Source: Candidatus Peregrinibacteria bacterium
GTDB lineage: Bacteria; Patescibacteriota; Gracilibacteria; CAIRYL01; GCA-016699755
Length of the DNA: 64,000 nt
Assembly: GCA_016699755.1 (NCBI GenBank)
Contig: CP065009.1
Location: forward strand, 186,001-250,000
Direction of reading: 5' to 3'
Shown one piece after another: positions 37,949 through 47,475 of this stretch. A program made the translations under genes and the position numbers. Under the pieces are notes generated by a model. The model ran no database searches and was not told the origin of the DNA. It saw nothing but the letters and a program-made list of their open reading frames with translations. Every line of letters begins with the position of its first letter. Positions within the stretch are counted from its first letter, which is position 1.

Positions 37949-40900
37949 AAAAGACTGATGCAATTGAAATAGTTCAAAAGGCGTTTGGCGGAGTGTTTAA
38001 TGAACAATCCTTTCAAGTTTTTATTGCTAATCTGCTTAAGAACTATGAAACTTTAGATAAAGTTCGTGAAGGACAGTACATTCGCGAGGCATTTCGCCAG
38101 TTTATTTCGAAGTATCAGATCATCGGAGCATTTAAAGATAACGAAGGTAATTATGTAGATATTTTGCAGGTTTTTCTTTGCAAAGGTACTTCTCTTGAAC
38201 GGGCTCGTACAGCTCAGAGAAACTTTGTAGCCGATTACCTCAAAAATAACTTAAAGGTAGCGGCACTGGTGGCATTTATTGCCCCAGATGAGCAGGATTG
38301 GCGGTTCTCACTTGTGAAAATGGAATACTCGCTTGATGTAAAGGAAGGAAAACTTAAAACAAGCGAAGAAATTACTCCTGCAAAAAGATGGTCGTTTTTG
38401 GTGGGACTTAATGAGGGAAGCCATACGGCTCAAAGTCGTTTTGTAACACTTCTTGAAAGTAACAAATCACCAAATCTAAAAGAGCTTGAGGAGGCCTTTA
38501 ATATAGAAAAAGTAACGAATGAGTTTTTTGAAAAATACTGTGATCTATTCCTTCGAATGAAGGAATCACTTGATGGACTTCTCGAAAAAGATCCTCAACT
38601 CAAAATAGATTTTGAATCCAAAGAAATCACGACGGTGGATTTCGCCAAAAAGACACTGGGGCAAATGGCCTTCCTGTATTTTTTACAAAAAAAAGGTTGG
38701 TTTGGTGTTGCTCCAAGTAAGGAATGGGGGTCTGGTGCAAAGAACTTTTTACGAGCTCTTTTTAACGCTCGAGGAAAATATGGAGAAAATTTCTTTGATG
38801 ATGTGCTGGAGCCTTTATTCTATGAAGCATTGGCGCAGGATCGTGGTCGAGATGCTATCTATCCAAGATTGAATAACTGTCGTATGCCATTCCTCAATGG
38901 TGGTCTTTTTGAGCCAATGAACGGATACTCATGGGAAACGACACACATTTCTCTTCCTGATGAGCTTTTTTCCAATTCGAATAAAACAAAGGAAGGAGAC
39001 ACGGGCGATGGAATCCTCGATGTCTTTGATCGTTACAACTTTACCGTCAATGAAAATGAACCGCTCGAAAAGGAAGTGGCGGTTGATCCTGAAATGCTTG
39101 GAAAGGTATTTGAAAACCTGCTTGAAATTCGCGACAGAAAAAGTAAGGGAGCCTTTTACACCCCTCGTGAGATCGTGCATTATATGTGCCAAGAAAGTTT
39201 GATCAATTATTTACAATCGGAAACTGGAGAGACTATCTCGCGTGAAGATCTTGAGCTCTTTATTCAAAAAGGAGTTCAGATTATCCAAAACGATAAGATT
39301 GTCTTGGAAAGAAATAAGAAAATTGATAGCACCTACAAATTCCTACTTCCTGAAAGTATTCGTGCGTCTGCTGGGAAACTAGATTTGCTTCTTGCCAATA
39401 TCAAAGTCTGTGACCCCGCCGTTGGGTCAGGAGCGTTCCCTCTGGGAATGCTGAATGAAATCGTGCGGGCAAGGCAGGTTTTGGGGGTGCATTCTGGTAG
39501 TGCGCTTTCACCTTACGATCTCAAGCTTCACACCATTTCACACTCCATTTACGGTGTGGATATTGATTCGGGTGCGGTTGAGATTGCCAAGCTTCGTATG
39601 TGGCTTGCACTTGTGGTGGAAGAGAAAGACCCACATCCACTTCCTAACCTTGAGCACAAGATCATGCAGGGAAACAGCCTATTGTCGGAGTATGAAGGGA
39701 TCAAGCTTTTTGATGACTCTTTTTTGACTGACACTGGTTCTGCTGAAAAGGAAAAAGCTGAGATTAATGAGAAACTGACTATCCTTCAACGAGAATATTT
39801 TGATCTTCATAGCAAGAACCAGCTAGATCCTGTGAAGAAGTTGCAAATTGAACGAGATACAAAACAACTACAGAAGAGACTCAATGAATTTTCAAAGAAG
39901 CCTGATAATGGCGATTATATAAACTCCATTGGCCTTTTTGATGCCCCAGCGAAACAGCAGATAGCACAGGAGAAAACCGAGAAGCTCCAAAGGAAAATTG
40001 AACAGTTTATTTCTGAATCACGTAAAACCCAGAAACAGGATTTGAAAGAAGAAATTGATAATCTCAAATGGGAACTTATCGAAGCTACTTTGGAAGAACA
40101 AGGCAGGATGGATAAGCTCGCTGATGTTCGGAGTCTTCGCAAAAAAAACATTCGTCCGTTCTTCATCTGGAAATTAGAGTTTAGCGATGTTTTTAGAGAG
40201 AATGGTGGCTTTGATATAGTAATCGGAAATCCTCCATATGGCGCAAATATAGATAGTTTAGTAGATACATATCGAACTATCTATCCAGAAGTCATCCAAA
40301 ATTATGCCGATATTTATAAAATATTTTTTGATCTTGGATTTAGGATCTTAAAAAAACATGGTACCGAAACATATATAACTCCAAATACCTACCTTGCTCA
40401 GCCGAGATATAAAGATTTGAGAGCCTTTATTCTAAAAAAGCATATTTTCCACATAATTAATTTGGGAGAAAAGGTATTTGAAGGCGTTGTTGTTCCAGTA
40501 TGCATCTCCATAATAAAAAATGAACCACTCTTAAATAATTACTTTTTTAGTGACTTAAGTGTTAATGGGCAATATCTAGGAAGTTTTAGCCATCTTACTT
40601 CAATAAATGTATCAACAGAGCAAGTCTTTTCTACGGTAGATTTGAGTCTTATGCAAAATTTCACTCTGAAAGATGATGAATTATTTGCAAATACCATTTT
40701 GGAAATAAGGGATGCAGGGATTCAGTATCATAGGTCGGGAATCGGATTAAAGAACAAAGGAGGAAATGACCTTTATGAAAGATTATTTACAGATTCGCCA
40801 GAGAGATTCCCCAATACAAATTCTATTTGGTATGGCAAAAAAATTGACAGATATTTTATTACCGAAAAAACGGATGAATATTTTAATCTAGATTATAAGC

Positions 40901-41400
40901 AAGTTTTAAATTCAAATGAATCTGTTAGTTTTACTAAAGACGCGTTTCAAAGAAAGACGAAATTACTCTGGAGACAGACAGCGTCAACCTTAATTGCAAC
41001 AATAGATGCTCAAGGGAAATGGTTTAGAAATACCATTCAGTGCGGATGGGTTAAAGATGAATATTCTAGTTCATTTGATTTAAAATATATTTTAAGCCTC
41101 TTTAATTCATCGTATTTTAAATATTTATATCAAAAAATTGTTAATGAGACGGCAGGTAGAGCCTTCCCACAGGTAAAGATTACTTATATCAGAAAGTTAC
41201 CAATTAAAAAAATATCTCTCGAAGATCAGAAACCATTTATTGATGCTGTAGATCAAATCCTCGCTATTACCTCCTCTCCCGATTACGACCCAAAGAAACC
41301 GCCTATCAGACAAAGGGAGCTAGAAGGAAAAATCGATGAGATGGTGTTTGATCTGTATGAACTCGCTTCTGAGGAACGAGAGATTATTCTGAAATCTTAA
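37945..41400 (+). CDS. Eco57I/PglX-like N6-adenine DNA methylase
   Basis: 1,151 aa. SAM-binding motif I is DPAVGSGAFPLG (about 490) and the catalytic motif IV is IGNPPYG (about 761), separated by a charged helical insert. The N-terminus (about 1-170) lacks an obvious PD-(D/E)XK triad. The C-terminal third, from about base 40200, is the likely target-recognition region and is clearly more A/T-rich than the methylase core. Start overlaps the helicase stop. It probably modifies self DNA at the site attacked by the helicase-nuclease. It resembles type IIG and BREX PglX methylases, but other BREX genes are absent. Confidence 0.88.
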   Translation: MKKTDAIEIVQKAFGGVFNEQSFQVFIANLLKNYETLDKVREGQYIREAFRQFISKYQIIGAFKDNEGNYVDILQVFLCKGTSLERARTAQRNFVADYLKNNLKVAALVAFIAPDEQDWRFSLVKMEYSLDVKEGKLKTSEEITPAKRWSFLVGLNEGSHTAQSRFVTLLESNKSPNLKELEEAFNIEKVTNEFFEKYCDLFLRMKESLDGLLEKDPQLKIDFESKEITTVDFAKKTLGQMAFLYFLQKKGWFGVAPSKEWGSGAKNFLRALFNARGKYGENFFDDVLEPLFYEALAQDRGRDAIYPRLNNCRMPFLNGGLFEPMNGYSWETTHISLPDELFSNSNKTKEGDTGDGILDVFDRYNFTVNENEPLEKEVAVDPEMLGKVFENLLEIRDRKSKGAFYTPREIVHYMCQESLINYLQSETGETISREDLELFIQKGVQIIQNDKIVLERNKKIDSTYKFLLPESIRASAGKLDLLLANIKVCDPAVGSGAFPLGMLNEIVRARQVLGVHSGSALSPYDLKLHTISHSIYGVDIDSGAVEIAKLRMWLALVVEEKDPHPLPNLEHKIMQGNSLLSEYEGIKLFDDSFLTDTGSAEKEKAEINEKLTILQREYFDLHSKNQLDPVKKLQIERDTKQLQKRLNEFSKKPDNGDYINSIGLFDAPAKQQIAQEKTEKLQRKIEQFISESRKTQKQDLKEEIDNLKWELIEATLEEQGRMDKLADVRSLRKKNIRPFFIWKLEFSDVFRENGGFDIVIGNPPYGANIDSLVDTYRTIYPEVIQNYADIYKIFFDLGFRILKKHGTETYITPNTYLAQPRYKDLRAFILKKHIFHIINLGEKVFEGVVVPVCISIIKNEPLLNNYFFSDLSVNGQYLGSFSHLTSINVSTEQVFSTVDLSLMQNFTLKDDELFANTILEIRDAGIQYHRSGIGLKNKGGNDLYERLFTDSPERFPNTNSIWYGKKIDRYFITEKTDEYFNLDYKQVLNSNESVSFTKDAFQRKTKLLWRQTASTLIATIDAQGKWFRNTIQCGWVKDEYSSSFDLKYILSLFNSSYFKYLYQKIVNETAGRAFPQVKITYIRKLPIKKISLEDQKPFIDAVDQILAITSSPDYDPKKPPIRQRELEGKIDEMVFDLYELASEEREIILKS

Positions 41401-41411
41401 ATTTAATTTTT

Positions 41412-42713
41412 ATGAATATGCAGGATATAAAATGTCCACATTGCGGAAAAGTCTTCAAAGTCGATGAAGCTGGATTTGCAGACATACTCAAACAAGTCCG
41501 TGATCATCAGTTTGAAAAAGAATTGCACGAGCGACTAGAATTGGCAGAGAAAGAAAAAGCCAGTGCTGTTCAACTCGCCGAATCAAAATTCCAAAATACA
41601 TTGCAAGGAGAGTTGGCGAAAAAAGATAAAGAATTAGCAGAATTAAAAGCTGAAAAAGATCGTAACTTGGGGGAACAGTTGGCGAAGAAAGAATCTGAAC
41701 TGGCTGAGATGAAATCGAAACTTGATAAAGCAGAGGTGGAGCAAAAACTTTCTGTTACTGAAGCGGTTAAAACAATCGAAAAAGAACGTGACAACCTAGC
41801 AAATGAGCTAAAAAACAAAGAAACAGAAAAACAATTACTCGAAAAATCTTTACAAGAAAAGTTTACTTCTGACCTCAGAACAAAAGATGACATCATCAAA
41901 ATGAAAGATGAAGCGATTGAACGTTATAAAGATATGAAGCTGAAACTTTCTACTAAAATGGTCGGCGAAACTCTGGAGCAGCACTGCGAAACAGAATTTA
42001 ACAAACTGCGTGCAACCGCCTTTCAAAACTCCTATTTTGAAAAAGATAATGATGCAAAATCAGGAAGTAAGGGTGATTATATTTACCGCGAAACCGATGA
42101 AGCAGGAAATGAAATCATTTCCATCATGTTTGAAATGAAGAATGAGGGAGATGAAACCGCCACCAAAAAACGAAATGAAGATTTTTTACGAGAGCTTGAT
42201 AAAGATCGCACTGAAAAAAAGTGCGAATATGCAGTACTTGTTTCTCTTCTGGAAGGAGAAAGCGAACTTTACAATACTGGGATTGTAGATGTCTCTCATA
42301 AACATCCCAAAATGTATGTGATTAGACCACAATTTTTTATACCGATCATCACGCTTCTCCGAAATGCCGCCATGAATTCTCTCAAATATAAAGCAGAGCT
42401 TGCATTAATGCGAACGCAGAATATTGATGTTACTAATTTTGAAGGCCAATTAAATGATTTTCGCGATTCATTTGGCAGAAACTTCAGATTGGCGTCCGAA
42501 AAGTTTAAAACTGCGATTGATAGTATTGATAAATCAATTGAGCAGCTTCAAAAGACAAAAGAGAATCTATTGCGATCTGAAGATAATCTTCGTCTTGCCA
42601 ATAACAAAGCGGAAGATTTAACCATCAAAAAATTAACTAGAGGAAATCCTACTATGACAGCTAAATTTGATGAGCTTTCAGGTGGTGGAAATTCTAAACA
42701 GGATGAATCCTAA
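41412..42713 (+). CDS. DUF2130 protein with zinc ribbon and coiled coil
   Basis: 433 aa. An N-terminal CPHCGKVF half-ribbon, a long coiled coil (about 35-185, Glu/Lys/Leu-rich) and a C-terminal DUF2130 domain with EQHCETEFNKLRA, GSKGDYIYRE and IMFEMKNE. The last two provide Asp/Glu and an E-x-K pair that fits a PD-(D/E)XK-like nuclease core. Family function is not established. It follows the methylase by 11 bases and precedes the TrlF-like gene, so it may be an accessory effector of the same system. Confidence 0.85.
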   Translation: MNMQDIKCPHCGKVFKVDEAGFADILKQVRDHQFEKELHERLELAEKEKASAVQLAESKFQNTLQGELAKKDKELAELKAEKDRNLGEQLAKKESELAEMKSKLDKAEVEQKLSVTEAVKTIEKERDNLANELKNKETEKQLLEKSLQEKFTSDLRTKDDIIKMKDEAIERYKDMKLKLSTKMVGETLEQHCETEFNKLRATAFQNSYFEKDNDAKSGSKGDYIYRETDEAGNEIISIMFEMKNEGDETATKKRNEDFLRELDKDRTEKKCEYAVLVSLLEGESELYNTGIVDVSHKHPKMYVIRPQFFIPIITLLRNAAMNSLKYKAELALMRTQNIDVTNFEGQLNDFRDSFGRNFRLASEKFKTAIDSIDKSIEQLQKTKENLLRSEDNLRLANNKAEDLTIKKLTRGNPTMTAKFDELSGGGNSKQDES

Positions 42714-42738
42714 TATTGATTTTAAATTTTTTATATTT

Positions 42739-45411
42739 ATGAGTCATATAGATCAAAATAAGCGCGGCTCTCAGTGGAGAAAATGGGATTTGCATGTACA
42801 TACCCCTTTTACGAAGATGTCTGATGAATTTAAACTTATAGATTCGGATGATTTAAAATCAACTACAGAAGATGATAAAAAGTGGGAGAAGTTTTTTAAA
42901 GTATTATCTGAAAAAGAAACTTCTGTAGTAGGCATTACCGATTATTTCTCGATTAATAATTATCGAACTGTTCTTGAAAAGAAAGGTTCTTTTGATTCTA
43001 CTGTAAAATTTTTTCCTAATATTGAATTTAGAATTGCTCAAAAAAATAAAGATTCTGAATTTATTCAAATTCATGTCATATTTTCAGATTCTATTGATGT
43101 AAAACGCATAGGAAACTTTCTAACAAGGCTTCCATTAATTTCTACGGATGATCAAACTCTAAAAAATAAATTTTGCACTGACTCAGATCTTTCAGAAGTT
43201 ACATATGAAAGAGCCATGGTAAATCATGAAAAATTAAAAGAATGTCTTGAAGAAAATTTTACTAAAATTGATGAATATTTGATAGTTGGAGTAGCTCGAG
43301 GATACGGCTGTATAAGACCAGCAAGTGACGATGATGGACGAGGTGGTGAATATGCAAAAGAAATTGACAAAATCTGCCACATTTTTTATGGGAATGCAGA
43401 TGATGTCGATTTTTATCTTAATAAAATAGAAGGAAGATCTCAATATTCCCTATCTCAAAAATCAGTTTTTCTTTCCTCAGACGCACATTGCTATAACGAT
43501 ATTGGTGAAAAATTTACTTGGGTTAAAGCAAATCCTACTTTTGAGGGATTAAAACAGGTAGTTTATGAACCAGAAGATAGGGTTGAAATTCAAAAATCAG
43601 AGCCAGAGGAAAAAACAGGATATCAGGTTATTGATAGAGTCGAAATTAATCATAATCATGTTTTTAACAAGAAATTAGAACTAAACTTTAATCTAAATTC
43701 TATTATTGGAGGAAGGTCTACAGGAAAGTCTATTTTATTAGCAGCTATTGCGAAAAAACTAAAAATAGAAAACCTTCCAGAATTTCATGATAAAGAATAT
43801 GAGAATTATATTAATGAAATTTCAGTAAATTTGAAGGTTTTTTGGAAAGATGGGAAAGAAGACAATGGAAGAGAGGTCGAATATTTCAAACAAGGTTATA
43901 TGTATGATCTTGCGAGAAATGAGTCCAAATTAAGCAGTCTTATCCAAAATATTTTAAGAAAAAAAGGAAAGGATATAATATTGGATAATTATTTTTCAAT
44001 AATTAATGAAAATAAGAAGAAAATATCTAGCTCGGTTGATGATTTTTTTCAAATTTTAGAAGAAATTAAATTAAAAGAGGATAGTATTTCAGATAAAGGA
44101 GACAAAAAAGGTGTTGAAGATGAAATATCTAAATTGGCTGGAGAACTCAAAATATTTAATACAGAAGAAATCACTGAAGAAGAAATAAAGGAGTATGAAA
44201 AAAATAAATTAATTATAGAAAAAGGAAATGAAACAATAATAATCTTACAAAGAGATGTCCTAAATATTGAGAAATTAAAAGGTATAAATTTAATACAAGA
44301 TAGTCTTGAATATGAATTAACTTCGGTTTCAGACGCAAATAAAGATATTATTATTGATAAATTCAAAAACTTAAAAGAAGTATTTCAGAAAGGATGGCTT
44401 AAGGAGATAGAAGATTTAAAACAAAAAATAACAAAAGAAGAGAAAGACAATGAAAAAAAGATTAAAGAGGCTACAGAAAATACAACCTATGCAAAAGTAG
44501 TAAAAATATTTAGCCAATCTGAACACCTAAAAGAGATAGAAGGTAAAATTAAAAAAGAGAAAGACAAGCTACTTGTAATTACAACACTATTAGATGAAGT
44601 AAAGAAACTAAAAGATCAGAAAGAAAAACTGAAGAAATCAATTAAAGCTCTACACGAAAATTATTTACTTGAAATCAACAAATTAATACCACTTTTATCT
44701 AGTTCTGCTGAAGGGCTAGAAATTAAGGCAAAGAAAATTTTTAAAGAAAAAGAGTGTGGTGAGTTTTTAGAATCTGGTATGAATAAAACTTTTTCTACAA
44801 ATCATAAATATCTTTATTTATCAGGTACATTAGAAGGAAAAATGATTGAGATATTTAATGATTTAACTGAAAGTAAATTAGAATTAAAAGCTGGATACAC
44901 TAACAAAACATTAGCTAATAGACTGCTGAGTGAAAATTTTTATAAAATAGAATATGACTTAATTTATGAAAATGATGATTTTCACAAAATGTCAGATGGT
45001 AAAAAATCTTTTGTAGTTCTTAAACTATTATTGGATTTTAGTGATAAAGATTGTCCAATTTTAATCGATCAACCAGAAGATGATTTAGATAATAGGTCAA
45101 TTTATTCAGATTTAGTTTCTTATTTAAAAAAGAAGAAAAAGTTAAGGCAAATAATTGTAGCTACACATAATCCTAACTTAGTTGTTGGTGCAGATGCAGA
45201 ATGTGTCATTGTTGCAAATCAGCATGGAGAAAAAAGTAAAAATCATGATGATAAGAAATTTGAATATATACAAGGAGCATTAGAAAATACATTTTTAAGT
45301 GAAGATTCCGACTACGTTTTAGAAAAAAGAGGCATACAAGAGCATGTCTGTGATATTCTTGAGGGTGGAAGAATCGCTTTTGAACAAAGGAAGAAAAAAT
45401 ATAGTCTATAA
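42739..45411 (+). CDS. TrlF-like PHP-domain ABC/SMC ATPase
   Basis: 890 aa from ATG 42739, chosen because DLHVHTPF then lies about 15 residues in, as in PHP proteins. PHP phosphoesterase/nuclease domain (about 1-290) with DLHVHT, HVIFSD and SSDAHCYND metal ligands. ATPase head with GGRSTGKS (about 323), then a long coiled coil (about 400-680), the signature-like MSDGKKSF, Walker B ILIDQPEDDLDN (about 776) and ATHNPNL. The layout matches TrlF-family AAA/ABC ATPases and recalls SMC/RecN-type DNA sensors coupled to a nuclease. It is strikingly A/T-rich compared with phage structural genes, suggesting separate acquisition. Confidence 0.87.
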   Translation: MSHIDQNKRGSQWRKWDLHVHTPFTKMSDEFKLIDSDDLKSTTEDDKKWEKFFKVLSEKETSVVGITDYFSINNYRTVLEKKGSFDSTVKFFPNIEFRIAQKNKDSEFIQIHVIFSDSIDVKRIGNFLTRLPLISTDDQTLKNKFCTDSDLSEVTYERAMVNHEKLKECLEENFTKIDEYLIVGVARGYGCIRPASDDDGRGGEYAKEIDKICHIFYGNADDVDFYLNKIEGRSQYSLSQKSVFLSSDAHCYNDIGEKFTWVKANPTFEGLKQVVYEPEDRVEIQKSEPEEKTGYQVIDRVEINHNHVFNKKLELNFNLNSIIGGRSTGKSILLAAIAKKLKIENLPEFHDKEYENYINEISVNLKVFWKDGKEDNGREVEYFKQGYMYDLARNESKLSSLIQNILRKKGKDIILDNYFSIINENKKKISSSVDDFFQILEEIKLKEDSISDKGDKKGVEDEISKLAGELKIFNTEEITEEEIKEYEKNKLIIEKGNETIIILQRDVLNIEKLKGINLIQDSLEYELTSVSDANKDIIIDKFKNLKEVFQKGWLKEIEDLKQKITKEEKDNEKKIKEATENTTYAKVVKIFSQSEHLKEIEGKIKKEKDKLLVITTLLDEVKKLKDQKEKLKKSIKALHENYLLEINKLIPLLSSSAEGLEIKAKKIFKEKECGEFLESGMNKTFSTNHKYLYLSGTLEGKMIEIFNDLTESKLELKAGYTNKTLANRLLSENFYKIEYDLIYENDDFHKMSDGKKSFVVLKLLLDFSDKDCPILIDQPEDDLDNRSIYSDLVSYLKKKKKLRQIIVATHNPNLVVGADAECVIVANQHGEKSKNHDDKKFEYIQGALENTFLSEDSDYVLEKRGIQEHVCDILEGGRIAFEQRKKKYSL

Positions 45412-45480
45412 AATCTATTTGCTTTCTTCTTATTCTTTGATACCATTTTAGTACAAGGCAACCAATAGCTGGTTGTCGTG

Positions 45481-45540
45481 CAGAGTCTTAAAGACCAACT
45501 CGTTCGCGAAAAATCGCGGACAAGGAGCGGGTCTTTTTTT
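45481..45540 (+). ncRNA. Structured leader RNA, copy 2 (nut/attenuator-like)
   Basis: Same 17-base start as copy 1 (CAGAGTCTTAAAGACCA). Outer stem AAAGACC (45490-45496) / GGTCTTT (45530-45536) enclosing a different 8-bp hairpin GTTCGCGA/TCGCGGAC (45502-45521, loop AAAA) and followed by a T run to 45540. A TACAAG box at 45452-45457 may be the -10. It lies between the cargo island and the scaffold gene. The stems are conserved although the inner bases differ, which supports RNA structure. Confidence 0.7.
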
Positions 45541-45583
45541 GTGTTCCGCTCAAAATACCCATTAATTTTTAATCTTTATTCCT

Positions 45584-46252
45584 ATGACCGCTCAAGCAAA
45601 TCCCGCCAATCAGGACGGCGTAAAAACTCCTGCCGACAATACCGATGGGAAAGTCGATAAAACTCCCGCTCCGTCTGGTCAGGACGCAAACAAGACCCCG
45701 TCAGGTGCTGACGATAAAACACAGGAGCAAATGATCCCGATGAGTCGTTTCCGCGAGGTGATTGAGGAAAAGAACAAGTACAAGGAGGACTTGGATAAAC
45801 GCCAAAAAGCCGAAGAGAAACAAAAGCAAAAAGAGCTTGAGGAGCAAGGAAAATACCAAGAACTGCTGGCTCAAAAAGACAAAGAGCTGGAAGTGGCTGG
45901 CAAATCCAAAGATCAACTCACACAGTATGAAGAAACTCTCGGAGAAATTTTGACCTCGGAATTGGAAAAGATTCCCGAGGAAAAGAAGTCTTTGATCCCC
46001 GATGAACTGCCCGTGGTGGCGAAACTCAAATACATCGCCAAAAACCGTGCGCTTCTGATGGGAGAAAAAAGCTCTACTGGTGCTCCTATTCCGCCCAATT
46101 CCAAAAATCTATCCGACTTTGAATCCAAAAAACAACGCTACGATGAGCTGATGACTCGCCAATCTAAGGGCGAATTCCTCACCGAAAGCGAGCGTCGGGA
46201 GATCATGAAGCTGGGTCAGGAAATCGTGGTTCTCAGAGCCCAACAGCAATAA
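45584..46252 (+). CDS. Capsid scaffolding protein
   Basis: 222 aa: disordered Ala/Thr/Asp/Lys-rich N-terminus, then a long Glu/Lys/Gln coiled coil (about 55-115) and a charged C-terminal region. This composition and its place directly before the major capsid gene are typical of phage scaffolds (GP20/DUF4355-like). No protease motif is seen. It would guide prohead assembly and then leave. Confidence 0.75.
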   Translation: MTAQANPANQDGVKTPADNTDGKVDKTPAPSGQDANKTPSGADDKTQEQMIPMSRFREVIEEKNKYKEDLDKRQKAEEKQKQKELEEQGKYQELLAQKDKELEVAGKSKDQLTQYEETLGEILTSELEKIPEEKKSLIPDELPVVAKLKYIAKNRALLMGEKSSTGAPIPPNSKNLSDFESKKQRYDELMTRQSKGEFLTESERREIMKLGQEIVVLRAQQQ

Positions 46253-46278
46253 TTCTTAACATTTAATTTTTTATTACC

Positions 46279-47415
46279 ATGCCAATCATAAATGGAAAAT
46301 ACTCGACCTATGACAGTCCTTTTCTCGATGAACTCGTAAAAGGTATTGCCATACAGATCGATCCCAAGCTCACGACTTCGCTGGATTTATTTCCCGAGTT
46401 TGAGCCAATTAATACCACTAAAATCAAATGGTACGATGCCAAAACCTACGCACTCGAAGGCCAAGTCGGGACTGGGGGCTGGACTGATGGTGCAATCACC
46501 ACGTCTCTGCCAATCAGTGCCCTTTTCGCCTCACTCGTAAACGTAGGAGACGTGCTTCGTATCGAAAACGAGTATGTCGTTGTGAAATCTGTTAACCGTA
46601 CAGGCTTCACCGTTGATGTGTATGCTCGTGGTCACGGCGGAACGACTGGTGCGGCTCATACCGCTACCACTACCGTTTACATTCTGGGAAATGCACAAGT
46701 GGAAGGCACTGTCGATGGCGACAACCTGCTAGAAGACACTATCGAGCAGATCAACTTCACTCAGATTGTGGAGGAACCCATTGAACTTTCGCTTACCGCT
46801 CAAAAACAGAAATACCTTGATGTGACCGACAAACTCAACGAGGAACGTACCAAAGCGATGACTCGTGCTTTGAAGAAACTCAATCAGGCGGTGCTTTTCG
46901 GGAAACCTTCTGCGGGAAGTAAAACCACTCCCCGATCTTTTGGAGGACTCAAACATTTTATCGAAAACACTTCGAGCTCGTTCAACTACAACGTGGGCGG
47001 AGCATTTACCGAAACACACCTTAAGAATGTGCTTTTGGAAATGGCTCGTCGCGGTGGAAGTCCGAACACGATTCTTTGCTCGCCTGACATAAAGAGCGCC
47101 ATTAACACCTTTAACGCTTCAAATACCCGCTACGGCCGTGATGAACGCATCGCAGGGAACTTTGTGGATCGTTATGAAGGTGAAGGCGTTGGCGTGCTGG
47201 ATATCGTGGCTGATCCGTTCCTCAGGAACTCATTTGGTGAAATGTATGTCATCAACACTCGCAAACTCGGAAAAACATGGTTCGTCGACGACAAACTTCG
47301 TTTTGCACCTGAACCTTCCAACTCTCGAACGCTGAAAGAGACTCTGCAAGGTCAATTGACTGTTCGTATCAAAGACGTGGTGACTGACTGCGCTCGTATG
47401 TACGGCATCAGCTAA
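46279..47415 (+). CDS. Major capsid protein (SU10/DUF5309-like)
   Basis: 378 aa, the usual size for an HK97-fold capsid protein. It starts 26 bases after the scaffold gene. Segments such as KIKWYDAKTYALE, QKYLDVTDKLNEERTKAMTR, SAGSKTTPRSFGGLKHFI and a C-terminal PLRNSFGEMYVINTRKLG-like block (here DPFLRNSFGEMYVINT) resemble the SU10-type/DUF5309 capsid family. A short insert around residues 75-130 (VGDVLRIENEYVVVKSVN, ARGHGGT) looks like a small beta domain. A stable hairpin follows the gene. Confidence 0.82.
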   Translation: MPIINGKYSTYDSPFLDELVKGIAIQIDPKLTTSLDLFPEFEPINTTKIKWYDAKTYALEGQVGTGGWTDGAITTSLPISALFASLVNVGDVLRIENEYVVVKSVNRTGFTVDVYARGHGGTTGAAHTATTTVYILGNAQVEGTVDGDNLLEDTIEQINFTQIVEEPIELSLTAQKQKYLDVTDKLNEERTKAMTRALKKLNQAVLFGKPSAGSKTTPRSFGGLKHFIENTSSSFNYNVGGAFTETHLKNVLLEMARRGGSPNTILCSPDIKSAINTFNASNTRYGRDERIAGNFVDRYEGEGVGVLDIVADPFLRNSFGEMYVINTRKLGKTWFVDDKLRFAPEPSNSRTLKETLQGQLTVRIKDVVTDCARMYGIS

Positions 47416-47420
47416 ACCCA

Positions 47421-47444
47421 AGGGGGGTGACATTTTGTCCCCCT
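47421..47444 (+). terminator. Stable hairpin after the capsid gene
   Basis: GGGG-T-GACA / TGTC-CCCC with a TTT loop, followed by TCCTTTCTC rather than a T run. It may be a partial terminator or a 3' stabiliser that lets capsid mRNA accumulate above the downstream genes. Confidence 0.5.
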
Positions 47445-47475
47445 CCTTTCTCTTACTTTTTAATATTTATTTCCC

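Noticed and set aside
34757..41400. Naming the island DISARM or BREX
   Set aside because: The PLD-helicase and methylase resemble parts of these systems, but DUF1998, PglZ, BrxC and other required genes are absent.
45478..45660. 60-aa ORF beginning in the second leader RNA
   Set aside because: It starts with GTG in the leader element, is rich in Ser/Arg from out-of-frame reading of the scaffold gene, and has no phage start context.
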